From positions 1,984,001 through 2,048,000 of the forward strand of contig NZ_CP029008.1 in the NCBI RefSeq assembly GCF_024585165.1: DNA of 64,000 bases. The letters are read 5' to 3'. Positions within the stretch are counted from its first letter, which is position 1. Every line of letters begins with the position of its first letter. A program made the translations under genes and the position numbers. Origin of the DNA: Bradyrhizobium sp. WBOS07 (lineage in GTDB: Bacteria > Pseudomonadota > Alphaproteobacteria > Rhizobiales > Xanthobacteraceae). Below are positions 8,488-17,468 of the stretch, piece by piece. The notes under the pieces were generated by a model. That model saw only the letters and a list, made by a program, of their open reading frames with translations, was not told where the DNA came from and did no database searches.

Positions 8488-8970
8488 ATGATCTCCCGCC
8501 GCGCGCTTGAACTCGCCACTGCCGTCCTCACCGGCGGCTTCGGCGTGACCGTCGTCATCTCCAGCCTCGACAACGGCATCGGCTGGTCGAGCGCGGGCGT
8601 CGAGGCCGGCACCTTCCCGTTCCTGACCGGCATCATCATCGTGCTCGGGAGCCTCTACAATCTGGTGCGGGGCGTGCTGCCGGTGGCGTCCCTGGCCAAC
8701 GTCCCGGTCGCGATCACACAGGTGGAATTGCGCCGGCTTGCCGGCCTGTTCGTGCCGGCCGCGATCTTCGTGGCCGCGATTCCGCTCGCTGGGATGTACG
8801 TCGCCTCGGCGCTCTATGTCTTCGCCGTGCTGGCGATCCCGCGGCACCAATCCGTGCCCCGCGCGCTCGCCATGGCGGGGGCGACCGCGCTGGCACTCTA
8901 TGTCGTGTTCGAGCGCATGTTCCAGGTCAGCTTGCCGCACGGTGCGCTCGCCGCCGCGTTCGGGTTCTGA
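8488..8970 (+). CDS. Tripartite tricarboxylate transporter small permease (TctB)
   Basis: A 160-residue protein with about four hydrophobic helices (residues 8-28, 40-60, 82-103, 112-150), matching the TctB/DUF1468 small membrane subunit. The ATG at 8488 is chosen because it gives the usual membrane-protein N-terminus MISRRALELATAVL. It is followed 11 bp later by the large permease gene. It should act with TctA in the inner membrane. Confidence 0.88.
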   Translation: MISRRALELATAVLTGGFGVTVVISSLDNGIGWSSAGVEAGTFPFLTGIIIVLGSLYNLVRGVLPVASLANVPVAITQVELRRLAGLFVPAAIFVAAIPLAGMYVASALYVFAVLAIPRHQSVPRALAMAGATALALYVVFERMFQVSLPHGALAAAFGF

Positions 8971-8981
8971 CGGAGAAGCCG

Positions 8982-10514
8982 ATGGACAATCTCGCGGAGC
9001 TGCTGCACGGCTTCACCATCGCGGTCACCGTGCCGCATCTGGCCCTGATGGTCGTCGGCGTGCTGCTCGGCATTCTCGTCGGCGTGCTGCCGGGGCTGGG
9101 CGCGCCGAACGGCGTGTCGCTGCTGTTGCCGCTGACCTTCGGCATGCAGCCGGTGTCGGCGATCATCCTGCTCTCCAGCATGTATTGGGGCGCGCTGTTC
9201 GGTGGCTCTGTGACCTCGATCCTGTTCAATATTCCGGGCGAGCCGTCGTCGGTCGCGACCACCTTCGACGGCTATCCCATGGCACGGGACGGCCGGCCGA
9301 CCACGGCGCTGGCGACCGCCTTCGGTTCGGCGGCGTTTGGCGCGCTGGTCGGCGTGGTCCTGATCACGTTCCTGGCGTCCTGGGTGGCGCAGGTCGCGCT
9401 CGCCTTTGGTCCCGCCGAATATTTTGCGGTCTACTTCCTGGCCTTTGCCAGCTTCGTCGGCATGGGCGGCGCGGCGCCGATCAAGACGGTCGTGGCGCTC
9501 GCGATCGGCTTTGCCATCGCAGCGATCGGTATCGACACCGTCTCCGGCAGCGTGCGCCTCAACATGGGCATCGACGAGCTCGTCAAGGGCGTCAGCTTCG
9601 TTGTCGCGGTGATGGGCCTGTTTGGCATCGGCGAGCTGCTGGTCGCGGTCGAGGAGGAGTTTCATGCCCGCGCCGTGTCCTCCAAGATCGACTGGCGCGA
9701 AGTGTTTCGTGCGGTCGGCCGTCTGCCGCGGCATGGCGTGGCGCTCCTGCGCAGCGCTGCGATCGGCTGCTGGATGGGCATTACGCCGGGCGGCCCGACC
9801 GCGGCCTCGTTCATGAGCTATGGCATTGCGCGCCGGTTCTCGCGCCGCGGCCGCTATTTCGGCACGGGCGAGGTCGAAGGAATCGTCTCGCCGGAGACCG
9901 CCGATCATGCCGCCGGCACCAGCGCGCTGCTGCCGATGCTCGCGCTCGGCATTCCGGGCTCGGCCACCGCGGCCGTCATGATGGGCGGGCTGATGATCTG
10001 GGGCCTCAATCCCGGACCGATGCTGTTCGTCGACCAGAAGGACTTTGTCTGGGGCCTGATCGCCTCGATGTATGTCGGCAACATCGTCGCCGTCGTGCTG
10101 GTGCTGCTTACCGTTCCGGTCTTCGCCGCCTTGATGCGGATTCCCTTCGTGGTGATCGCGCCGCTGATCGTGATCATCTGCGTCGTCGGTGCCTATTCCG
10201 TCTCGAACTCCTATCTCGACGTCATCATGATGCTCGGCTTCGGCGTCGTCGGCTATCTGTTCAAGAAGCTGTTCTATCCGCTGGCGCCCCTCGTGCTCGC
10301 CATCGTCATCGGCGACAAGGCCGAGGACGCGTTCCGGCAGTCGATGCTGATGTCGAAGGGATCCCTCGGCATCTTCTTTGCCAACAAGCTGGTGACATGC
10401 CTGATCGTGGCCGGGATCGCGCTGCTGTTGCTGCCGCTCGTGCTGCAGCTCGCGCGCCTTTGGCGCAAACCCGCATCCCCCGACGCGACAAGCCAGGAGA
10501 AAGCGATCATATGA
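8982..10514 (+). CDS. Tripartite tricarboxylate transporter large permease (TctA)
   Basis: A 510-residue polytopic protein of the TctA (DUF112) family with about 11-12 membrane segments. Family signatures include GVLPGLGAPNGVSLLLPL near residue 31 and the internal repeat-like ALGIPGSATAAVMMGGLM near residue 322. It is the ion-coupled channel component, working with TctB and the periplasmic TctC. Its TGA overlaps the ATG of the PdxA-family gene (ATGA), indicating translational coupling. Confidence 0.95.
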   Translation: MDNLAELLHGFTIAVTVPHLALMVVGVLLGILVGVLPGLGAPNGVSLLLPLTFGMQPVSAIILLSSMYWGALFGGSVTSILFNIPGEPSSVATTFDGYPMARDGRPTTALATAFGSAAFGALVGVVLITFLASWVAQVALAFGPAEYFAVYFLAFASFVGMGGAAPIKTVVALAIGFAIAAIGIDTVSGSVRLNMGIDELVKGVSFVVAVMGLFGIGELLVAVEEEFHARAVSSKIDWREVFRAVGRLPRHGVALLRSAAIGCWMGITPGGPTAASFMSYGIARRFSRRGRYFGTGEVEGIVSPETADHAAGTSALLPMLALGIPGSATAAVMMGGLMIWGLNPGPMLFVDQKDFVWGLIASMYVGNIVAVVLVLLTVPVFAALMRIPFVVIAPLIVIICVVGAYSVSNSYLDVIMMLGFGVVGYLFKKLFYPLAPLVLAIVIGDKAEDAFRQSMLMSKGSLGIFFANKLVTCLIVAGIALLLLPLVLQLARLWRKPASPDATSQEKAII

Positions 10515-11515
10515 CCGCAAAGCCGCTGATTGCGCTCGCCATGGGAGACCCCGCCGGCATCAGCCCCGAGCTGACGGCCAAGCTGGTGGCGCAGGACGAC
10601 ATCCGCGCGCGCTGCCGGCTCGTCGTGATCGCCGATCGCCGCATCTTCGACGAGGGCGCGCGCGTTGCCGGCGTCAAGCCGGCGCTGGCGACCGTGGAGC
10701 AGGGCGCCGACCTTCGCGCGGCAGCGGGTGAGGCGCTGTTCGTCGACCTCGGCCATCTCGACCCGCGGGAGGTCGAGCCGAAGACCGCGACGCTTGCCGG
10801 CGGAAAATTCGCGCTGACCAATTACCGGCATGCCCTCGCGCTGGGCCGCGACGGCCGCGTCGACGCGGTCTGCTTCACCCCCTTCAACAAGCAGGCGATG
10901 CGGCTTGCGCGTGCCGAGTACGACGACGAGATCGCATTCTCCGCGGAGGTGGTCGGCCTCGAGACGCCGGCCAGCGAGTTCAACGTGCTGGACCGGCTCT
11001 GGAACGCGCGGGTCACCTCACACATTCCGCTGAGGGACGTCGCTGCAAGGCTGTCCAGCGAGCGCATCCATCGTGCGCTCGCGCTGACCGATGCCTGCAT
11101 GCGCAAGGCCGGCTTCGCGCGGCCGCGCATCGCGGTCGCCGGTCTCAATCCGCATGCCGGCGACGGCGGCAATTTCGGCCGCGAGGAGATCGACGTGATC
11201 GCGCCCGTGGTCGCAGCCGGCCGGCGCGAGGGCATTGCGGCGGAGGGACCGTTCCCGGCCGATACAGTTTTCCTGCGCGCCAAGGCCGGCGCCTTCGATG
11301 CGGTGCTGACGATGTATCACGACCAGGGCCAGATCGCGATGAAGCTGATGGGCTTCGATCGCGGCGTCACCTTACTCGGCGGCTTCCCATTCCCGATCTG
11401 CACGCCGGCGCACGGCACTGCCTACGATATCGCAGGGCAGGGCATTGCCTCGATCGGCGCCAGCCGCGCGGCGGTGCTGCTTGCCGCGGAGATGGCGGCG
11501 CGTCACCGTTCCTGA
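10511..11515 (+). CDS. PdxA-family dehydrogenase (PdxA2-type)
   Basis: A 334-residue NAD-dependent dehydrogenase of the 4-hydroxythreonine-4-phosphate dehydrogenase family. The three metal-binding histidines are visible in TSHIPLRD, YHDQGQIAMKLMGF and CTPAHGTAYDIAG, and GLNPHAGDGGNFGREE is a substrate-loop signature. Location inside a carboxylate transport/CoA-activation operon, coupled to TctA, points to a catabolic paralogue (PdxA2 or TphB-like dihydrodiol dehydrogenase) rather than vitamin B6 synthesis. No DUF1537 kinase or ring dioxygenase is nearby, so the exact substrate is open. Its stop overlaps the convergent cyclase gene by 13 bp. Confidence 0.88.
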   Translation: MTAKPLIALAMGDPAGISPELTAKLVAQDDIRARCRLVVIADRRIFDEGARVAGVKPALATVEQGADLRAAAGEALFVDLGHLDPREVEPKTATLAGGKFALTNYRHALALGRDGRVDAVCFTPFNKQAMRLARAEYDDEIAFSAEVVGLETPASEFNVLDRLWNARVTSHIPLRDVAARLSSERIHRALALTDACMRKAGFARPRIAVAGLNPHAGDGGNFGREEIDVIAPVVAAGRREGIAAEGPFPADTVFLRAKAGAFDAVLTMYHDQGQIAMKLMGFDRGVTLLGGFPFPICTPAHGTAYDIAGQGIASIGASRAAVLLAAEMAARHRS

Positions 11516-12795
11516 GCCAACCGTGAACCACCAATGCGGTGATACTCTGAAACAAAACGATCGTTCGGCAGATTGCCGTCCTCGTTACGCGAATATTCCC
11601 TCTTCAGGCCATTGAGAAAGAACATTTCGTGCGCACGCGCATGCTTGGCCTCGATGGGGCCGCGCGATTCCAGGTCGAATAGCCCATGGACGTGCCCTGC
11701 CACGGTGTCCGAGACGTTGATCCGTCCCGCTGTTCCGAACGCTTCCATGAACCACGCGGTGTTGACCGCATCACCCCAGATGTCGAAGGTCATCCTGCGG
11801 TTGCCGACGACACCGGAGATGACCGGGCCGGTGTGTATCCCGATGCGCAATTGCAGGGCCCGTTGGCCGGTCGCTTCGTATTGCGCTCCGAGATGGTCGA
11901 GCTGGCCTCGCATCTCCAGCGCCGCCAGGCAAACGTCGATCGAGTGCCGCCGGTCGGGCGAGAGCACCCCGGCAACCGCCATATAGGCATCGCCTATGGT
12001 CTTGACCTTCTCCAGACCGTGTCGGGCACCGATGTCGTCCAGAGCCGAAAAATATTCGTCGAGGAGATTGATCAGCCTGGCCGGCTCGGTCCGTTCGGCG
12101 AGCAGGGTAAAGCCCTGGATATCCGCGAACAGAATGGTGGCCGACCGGGTGTATCTCGGCTGGACCCTGCCGTGGCGCGTCAGCTCGGTGGCAACCGGTG
12201 CCGGCAAGACGTTACGCAGCAGCTGCTCGGCACGCTCTCTTTCGGTAGCAGCCTCGAGGCGTGCCTGCTCCAGCTGCTCGATGATCTGACGGGATTCGAT
12301 CAGCTTGCGGCGCAGTTCCAGTTGGGCCAGCACCTGATGCGACAGCATTCGGAGAGCTTCCGTCTGCTCGAAGGAAAGCTGCCGCGGCTCGAAGTCCATC
12401 ACGCATAGCGTTCCGAGCGCATAACCTTCATCGGTGATGAGCGGCATGCCGCAATAGAATCGGCAGGATGGCTCCAGCGAGACCATCGGGCTGTTTTCGA
12501 AACGCGGATCTCGTTTCAGGTCGGGAATGACGAGCAGCTCGGTGCCGCAGATCGTCGTTGTGCAGACTGCGTTCTCGCGCGGAGCGTCGGTGACTTCAGC
12601 CGGTAGGCCATACTGCGCCTTGAGCCAGCGCCGCTCGTCGTCGATGAAGCTGATGTAGGAGACCGGGCAGCCGCAAAGTTGCGCCGCGAGCTCGGCGATC
12701 TCGTCATAAGCGGCTTCAGGCGCGCTATCGAGGATGTCGAGCGCGCGTAGGGCGGCCAATCTCTCAGCCTCATTTGCGGGTGCCGGTGACGGCAT
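11503..12795 (-). CDS. GAF-domain class III adenylate/guanylate cyclase, catalytic Arg absent
   Basis: A 430-residue cytoplasmic protein: GAF domain (about residues 20-165), a helical linker (170-215) and a class III nucleotide cyclase domain (about 215-400). Metal-binding Asp residues are in ILFADIQGFT and KTIGDAYMAV; the Lys of KVKTIG and Asp of FDIWGD would select ATP. The family motif N-x3-R reads NTAWF, so the transition-state Arg is Phe, suggesting weak or altered catalysis. The start at 12795 follows GGAG and removes a non-conserved N-terminal extension. It may sense a small molecule through GAF. Confidence 0.88.
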   Translation of the reverse strand: MPSPAPANEAERLAALRALDILDSAPEAAYDEIAELAAQLCGCPVSYISFIDDERRWLKAQYGLPAEVTDAPRENAVCTTTICGTELLVIPDLKRDPRFENSPMVSLEPSCRFYCGMPLITDEGYALGTLCVMDFEPRQLSFEQTEALRMLSHQVLAQLELRRKLIESRQIIEQLEQARLEAATERERAEQLLRNVLPAPVATELTRHGRVQPRYTRSATILFADIQGFTLLAERTEPARLINLLDEYFSALDDIGARHGLEKVKTIGDAYMAVAGVLSPDRRHSIDVCLAALEMRGQLDHLGAQYEATGQRALQLRIGIHTGPVISGVVGNRRMTFDIWGDAVNTAWFMEAFGTAGRINVSDTVAGHVHGLFDLESRGPIEAKHARAHEMFFLNGLKREYSRNEDGNLPNDRFVSEYHRIGGSRLAQER

Positions 12796-13059
12796 GCTGG
12801 TCTCCGTCGCGGAGAACCTCGGATGGCCCGCCGGTTCGAAAGCCGGCGATCGACCACCCCGTTCATTTGGGACGTGCCGGACGTGCCACAAGTGGTGTTC
12901 CGCCAGAGCTGCGCCGGTTCCATCGTCGCGCAGTCTTGTACGCATCTCAGGCCCGGCGCGCCATGGAGTCGGGGGCGATCCGAGCCGAACACCACATCGT
13001 GGCGATCAGCGATCTGCGCTGTGGGGGCCTTCACTGCGGTCGTTTCGTGATGGCAGGTC

Positions 13060-13803
13060 TCACAGGCTTGCGAGCCATGTCGCGAGCGGTGTTTTTCCGA
13101 GTCGCGCCGCGCCGAGCGGGTTCAGCGATGTATCGTCGATAAGGCCGCCGTAATACGGCGCCTTCGGGTCTCCGACCACCGGTCGCGTGTCGCCGGATGC
13201 CTTCAGGCGGCGTGCGATGAATTCATTGAAGGGAGCCTTCTCGGGACCCGCGATGTCGATCGTGCCGTTGAGCGGCTTGCCCGTTGCCACCTCAGCGAGG
13301 TGAGCGGCGACGTCGTCGGCAGCGATCGGTTGAAACAAGGCCGATGGAACGACGACCTTGCCGTCAATCGTACTCATTTCGGCAATGGCGCCGAGGAATT
13401 CGAAGAACTGGGTGGCGCGCACGATCGAGTAGGGGATCGGCGAGGACTTGATGATTGTCTCCTGCGCGAGCTTGGCACGGAAATAGGCGTTGTCGGGCGA
13501 GCGCTCGGTCCCGACGATCGACAGGGTCACGTGATGCTTCACCGCCGCGGCAGCCTCTGTCGCAACCAGAATTTCGCTTGAACGCTCAAAGAATGCGAGC
13601 ACGGCGGCCGGCTCCCACGACGGCGCATTAGCAACATCGACGACGACATCCGCGGCTGCCAATGCCGCAGCGAGGCCCTCGCCGGTCACGGCATTCACGC
13701 CTGATTTCGGCGAGGCTGCCACGGCCTCGTGACCTTGCTGCTTGAGCCGCGCCACGAGCTTGGATCCGATCAATCCGGTCCCGCCGATCACGACAATCTT
13801 CAT
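13060..13803 (-). CDS. NmrA-like NAD(P)-binding SDR protein
   Basis: A 247-residue atypical short-chain dehydrogenase/NmrA-like protein. The N-terminus KIVVIGGTGLIGSKLVARL carries the GxxGxxG dinucleotide-binding loop. The canonical YxxxK catalytic pair is not evident, as usual in NmrA-type redox sensors and quinone-reductase-like members. GAGGAG upstream fixes the ATG at 13803. It is separated from the cyclase gene by 264 bp with no convincing gene. Function likely redox sensing or small-molecule reduction; unassigned. Confidence 0.82.
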   Translation of the reverse strand: MKIVVIGGTGLIGSKLVARLKQQGHEAVAASPKSGVNAVTGEGLAAALAAADVVVDVANAPSWEPAAVLAFFERSSEILVATEAAAAVKHHVTLSIVGTERSPDNAYFRAKLAQETIIKSSPIPYSIVRATQFFEFLGAIAEMSTIDGKVVVPSALFQPIAADDVAAHLAEVATGKPLNGTIDIAGPEKAPFNEFIARRLKASGDTRPVVGDPKAPYYGGLIDDTSLNPLGAARLGKTPLATWLASL

Positions 13804-14163
13804 GAAAGTCTCCTCAGCATGGGGCAAATGTGAGCTTGGAAGGCGTGAAGCGACGCTCGGTCCGCCGCTCAACGCGAGCGCTACCCGAGCAATGCGGCGA
13901 GCTTTTGCCCGGAATCGGCCTGGTTCGTCGGAAAATGCTCAATCGCGCATGTGGGAATGCGAGCTGGTCGGTCGGGGATCATTCCCCTCTTGTAATAGAG
14001 TGGGGGCATGGTCATGGCCGAGCCAGGAAGGCCGGCGTTTTGCCCGACGTGTCAAAAGAGCTTGGCGAGACGGCGTTCGGGCGGGCGCAAAACGCCAATG
14101 AAAACAACCCCGAGTCTACTGTGCATGGGGTTGTTTTCGCGTTTTTTGTATCGGCCCGCTGGC
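13804..14163. other. Intergenic region with hairpin, no convincing gene
   Basis: No reading frame here has both a ribosome-binding site and protein-like composition. It contains the inverted arms GAAAACAACCCC (14100-14111) and GGGGTTGTTTTC (14127-14138), then a T-run. This lies downstream of the minus-strand NmrA-like start and beyond the stop of the sensor gene at 14164. Confidence 0.6.
14100..14148. repeat. Hairpin containing a dispersed 33-bp repeat
   Basis: The segment CTACTGTGCATGGGG at 14116-14130, continuing through TTGTTTTCGCGTTTTTTG, recurs inverted at 37059-37092 with one difference. Here it pairs with an upstream inverted arm (GAAAACAACCCC), giving a 12-bp stem followed by Ts on the plus strand, so it could act as a terminator. 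Confidence 0.65.
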
Positions 14164-15240
14164 TCACGCCCCGCAGATGATGACGCCGTACCAGCCGAGC
14201 CCGCGATAGGTCTCGTAGCCCGGCGTCGCATGGAAGGCGATCAGTGAACCGTTGTGGTCATGATAGAAGCCGGAGCGCTGGCCGTTCAGCGCGATCGAGA
14301 TGCGCTCGCTGAGGATGCCCTGGCCGTCGGACGCCGCGATCACGCGCAAGTTCGAATCGACCAGCAGCACGCGTGCCTTGTCGCTGTCGCCGACGCGCAC
14401 GCCCTGGACGATGGCACGGGCCTGCGGCTCCCAGTCGAAATGGATGGCGAGCACGCCGATCGGCGCGCCGTTCGCCTGGCCGCCGGCGCGGACGCTGGCG
14501 CAATAGGTCGCCACCTGCGCGTTGCCGAGCAGCGGCTGGTTCTCGACGTCGCCTGCGACGTAATCGTCGCCGGAGCGCAGGCCCTTCGCCTCGCGAAACC
14601 ATTTGGTGTGGGCGACGTTCTGGCCGACGACGCGGAAGCGGTCGGCCCGGCCGTTGGCGATGACGTTGCCGTCGAGGTCGCAGAGCCAGAGGTCGAGATA
14701 GACGGTGTAGGCCCCGAGGATCACGCCCAGGCGCTGCGAGGCGTGGGAAACGGCTGCGGCGCTCGGCGATGCCGCACAATCGACCACGGCGGAATCGGTC
14801 GCCCACCAGCGCACGTCGCAGGTACGTTCGTAGAGGTTGCGGTCGATCAGCTCGATCGCGTTCAGCGACAGGTCCATCATGCGCTCGCCGCGCGAACGCT
14901 GGCTCATGCGTTCGATCGAGGAGACGAGGTCGCCGGTGCGCTTCGTCAATTGGGTTTCGAGCTCGCGTGCGATGGTCTCGACCTGCTGGCCGACGCCGCG
15001 CACCTCCTGCGCCACCACGGCAAAGCCCGCGCCTTGCGCGCCGGCGCGCGAGCTCTCGATCAGCGCGTTCAGCGCCAGCATCTTCATCTGGTTGGTGATC
15101 TGCTGGATCGACTTGGTCTTGTCGACCGCGATCTGGTTGACCTCCGCGGTGAGGCGGTTGATCAGCGCGGAAATGTCGGAATCGTCCTCAGCGGGTTCGG
15201 GGGCGATCGGCTTGGCCTTCAGACCCAGCGCAGCAGACAT
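14164..15240 (-). CDS. Soluble methyl-accepting-type sensor with C-terminal Cache/PAS-like domain
   Basis: A 358-residue protein without membrane segments. Residues about 25-110 hold part of a methyl-accepting coiled-coil signalling domain (LALNALIESSRAG, GFAVVAQEVR), and residues about 130-358 resemble a Cache/PDC-type sensory domain (WFREAKGLRSGDDYV, GVLAIHFDWE). The order signalling-then-sensor is reversed from classical chemoreceptors. The ATG at 15240 has AAGGG at suitable spacing. It may couple an intracellular signal to a chemotaxis-like array or another pathway; no che genes are nearby. Confidence 0.78.
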   Translation of the reverse strand: MSAALGLKAKPIAPEPAEDDSDISALINRLTAEVNQIAVDKTKSIQQITNQMKMLALNALIESSRAGAQGAGFAVVAQEVRGVGQQVETIARELETQLTKRTGDLVSSIERMSQRSRGERMMDLSLNAIELIDRNLYERTCDVRWWATDSAVVDCAASPSAAAVSHASQRLGVILGAYTVYLDLWLCDLDGNVIANGRADRFRVVGQNVAHTKWFREAKGLRSGDDYVAGDVENQPLLGNAQVATYCASVRAGGQANGAPIGVLAIHFDWEPQARAIVQGVRVGDSDKARVLLVDSNLRVIAASDGQGILSERISIALNGQRSGFYHDHNGSLIAFHATPGYETYRGLGWYGVIICGA

Positions 15241-15518
15241 CGGGGGCATCCCTTGGCAATGAGGTCTGATCTGCAACGAACCCGGAACTACAAATTACAG
15301 ATCGAATACGATTCTTTTTCGAAGATTCCGCCTAACGCCTGCTTAATTTGCTGTTCGGCGGATTGCCCAAATGATAGTCACTCAGCGCAGTAAATCGGCA
15401 ATCCCCCGCTTTGTGCGCCGCGGAGATTGCAAATGCCCGGAGATTCCGGGTCAATCACTCCGCAAGCCGGACCGGCACGACCTCGTCGACTGCGGCTTCC
15501 TCAAACCAACTGCGATCC

Positions 15519-17360
15519 ATGACGCCGCCTGCCACCGCCTTGCCCGTCGAAGCGCCCCAGGCGTTCCTGGGCGTCGCGCGCTCGCTGACCGACAAGCTCT
15601 GGCGCGACCGGCTGGATGCCCGGGGGGCGGCCCAGGCGCTCGCGATCGTGCAGCGGCACCAGCTTCCGGAATTGCTGGCCCGGGTGCTGGCCGGCCGCGG
15701 CGTCGACATCGACGCGGTGCCCGACTTCCTCGATCCGACCATCCGCAAGCTCATGCCGGACCCGTTCACGGTGACGGAGATGGAGGCCGCGGCGAAGCGG
15801 ATCGCGGATGCCGCAGCCAAGGGCGAGAAGGTCGCGATCTTCGGCGACTACGATGTCGACGGCGCGACCTCGGCGGCGCTGCTCACCTGGCACCTGCGCC
15901 ATTGCGGCCTGGATCCGTTGATCCACATTCCCGACCGCATTTTCGAGGGCTACGGACCGAACACCGAAGCGGTGCGTGCGCTCGCCGCGAAGGGCGCCAC
16001 GCTGCTCGTCACCGTCGATTGCGGCACCACCAGCATCGAACCGCTCGCCGAGGCCAGGCGCCTCGGCATGTCCGTGGTCGTGATCGATCATCACCAGGCC
16101 GGCACCGAGCTGCCGGAGGTCGACGCGCTGGTCAATCCGAACCGGCTCGACGATCTCTCGGGCCTCGGCCATCTCGCGGCGGTCGGTCTCGTGCTGGTGA
16201 CGCTGGTGGCGGTCAATCGCGAGCTGCGTCAGCGCGGTTTCTGGAGCGCGGAAATGCCCGAGCCGGATCTGCTCGGCATGCTGCATCACGTCGCGCTCGG
16301 GACGGTTGCCGACGTGGCCCCCCTAATCGGTCTCAACCGCGCCTTCGTCGCCAAGGGCCTGATCGCAATGCGCCGGCGCGACCATGTCGGCCATACCGCG
16401 CTGATGGACGTGGCGCGGCTCAACGGGCCCCCGGAGGCCTGGCATCTCGGCTTCATGCTGGGGCCGCGCATCAACGCCGGCGGCCGGATCGGCCGCGCCG
16501 ATCTCGGCGTGCGGCTGCTGCTGGAGGCCGACAGCGTCGAGGCGGCGCGGATCGCGGCCGAGCTCGACCGCCTCAACAGCGAGCGCCGCGTCATCGAGCA
16601 GGCCGCCGAGGCGCAAGCCGAAGCCGAGGCGCTGGCCTCGATCGGGCTGGAGGACAAGCTCGGCGTCATCGTCACGGCCTCCGAAGGCTGGCATCCCGGC
16701 GTCGTCGGCCTCGTGGCCTCCCGCCTCAAGGAGAAGTTCGCGCGGCCCGCCTTCGCCATCGCCCTGGAGCCGGGCGGTATCGGTACCGGCTCGGGCCGCT
16801 CGATCGCCGGCGTCGATCTTGGCAAGGCGGTGCGGCAGGCGGTGGCCGACGGCATTCTGCTCAAAGGCGGCGGGCACGCGATGGCCGCGGGCGTGACGCT
16901 GCGCAAAGAGAAGCTCGCCGAATTCCGCGCCTATCTCGAGAACGCATTGGCGCAGGACGTCGCCGAGGCGCGCCACGTCAACGAGCTCTATATCGACGGC
17001 GCGGTTTCCGCGCGGGCAGTGACGACGGAGCTTGCGGCGACGCTCAACCGCGCCGGTCCCTTCGGCAGCGGCAATCCGGAGCCCGTGCTGGCGCTGCCGG
17101 CGCACCAGCTCGTGTTTGCCGACGAGGTCGGCCAGGCTCACTTGAGGCTGCGCTTCAAGTCGGGCGATGGCGCCATCGTCAACGGCATCGCGTTCCGCTC
17201 GGTCGGCCAGAAGCTCGGCAACGCGCTGCTCGCCAATCGCGGCCAGCAATTGCATGTCGCCGGCTCGCTCTCGGTCGACCGCTATCAGGGTGCCGAGCGG
17301 GTGCAATTCCGCGTCGTCGACGTCGCGCTACCGGACCAGGGGCCGTCCGTGATTAGATGA
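15519..17360 (+). CDS. recJ: Single-stranded-DNA-specific exonuclease RecJ
   Basis: A 613-residue 5'-3' single-strand exonuclease acting in recombination and mismatch repair. The DHH-phosphoesterase motifs are GDYDVDGATSAAL (Mn-binding Asp residues), DCGTTS and IDHHQAG; the DHHA1 motif is GGHAMAAG near residue 455, followed by the OB-fold C-terminus. The ATG at 15519 gives the expected N-terminus; an upstream in-frame extension of 36 residues is not conserved-looking. In several Rhizobiales recJ follows hom and glpX; here other genes intervene. Confidence 0.95.
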   Translation: MTPPATALPVEAPQAFLGVARSLTDKLWRDRLDARGAAQALAIVQRHQLPELLARVLAGRGVDIDAVPDFLDPTIRKLMPDPFTVTEMEAAAKRIADAAAKGEKVAIFGDYDVDGATSAALLTWHLRHCGLDPLIHIPDRIFEGYGPNTEAVRALAAKGATLLVTVDCGTTSIEPLAEARRLGMSVVVIDHHQAGTELPEVDALVNPNRLDDLSGLGHLAAVGLVLVTLVAVNRELRQRGFWSAEMPEPDLLGMLHHVALGTVADVAPLIGLNRAFVAKGLIAMRRRDHVGHTALMDVARLNGPPEAWHLGFMLGPRINAGGRIGRADLGVRLLLEADSVEAARIAAELDRLNSERRVIEQAAEAQAEAEALASIGLEDKLGVIVTASEGWHPGVVGLVASRLKEKFARPAFAIALEPGGIGTGSGRSIAGVDLGKAVRQAVADGILLKGGGHAMAAGVTLRKEKLAEFRAYLENALAQDVAEARHVNELYIDGAVSARAVTTELAATLNRAGPFGSGNPEPVLALPAHQLVFADEVGQAHLRLRFKSGDGAIVNGIAFRSVGQKLGNALLANRGQQLHVAGSLSVDRYQGAERVQFRVVDVALPDQGPSVIR

Positions 17361-17428
17361 CGCATGATCCGGACCCGAAGGTCCGCGCAAGCGCAAAGTG
17401 TGAAGCGGTTTTCCGAAGAGATCATGCG
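17361..17428. repeat. Short dispersed inverted repeat after recJ
   Basis: CGCATGATC (17361-17369) and GATCATGCG (17420-17428) bound a GC-rich 68-bp segment right after the recJ stop. A related element, with AAGCATGATC and GATCATGCTT ends, lies at 44372-44420. Both abut stop codons, suggesting an mRNA 3'-end role. Confidence 0.65.
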
Positions 17429-17468
17429 TGAAAGTTGACGTCTCGAACAACAAGAAAAGGGAGAGAAC

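Noticed and set aside
13830..14247. Several overlapping frames between the NmrA-like and sensor genes
   Set aside because: They run through a dispersed repeat and are arginine-rich, typical of shadow frames in GC-rich DNA.
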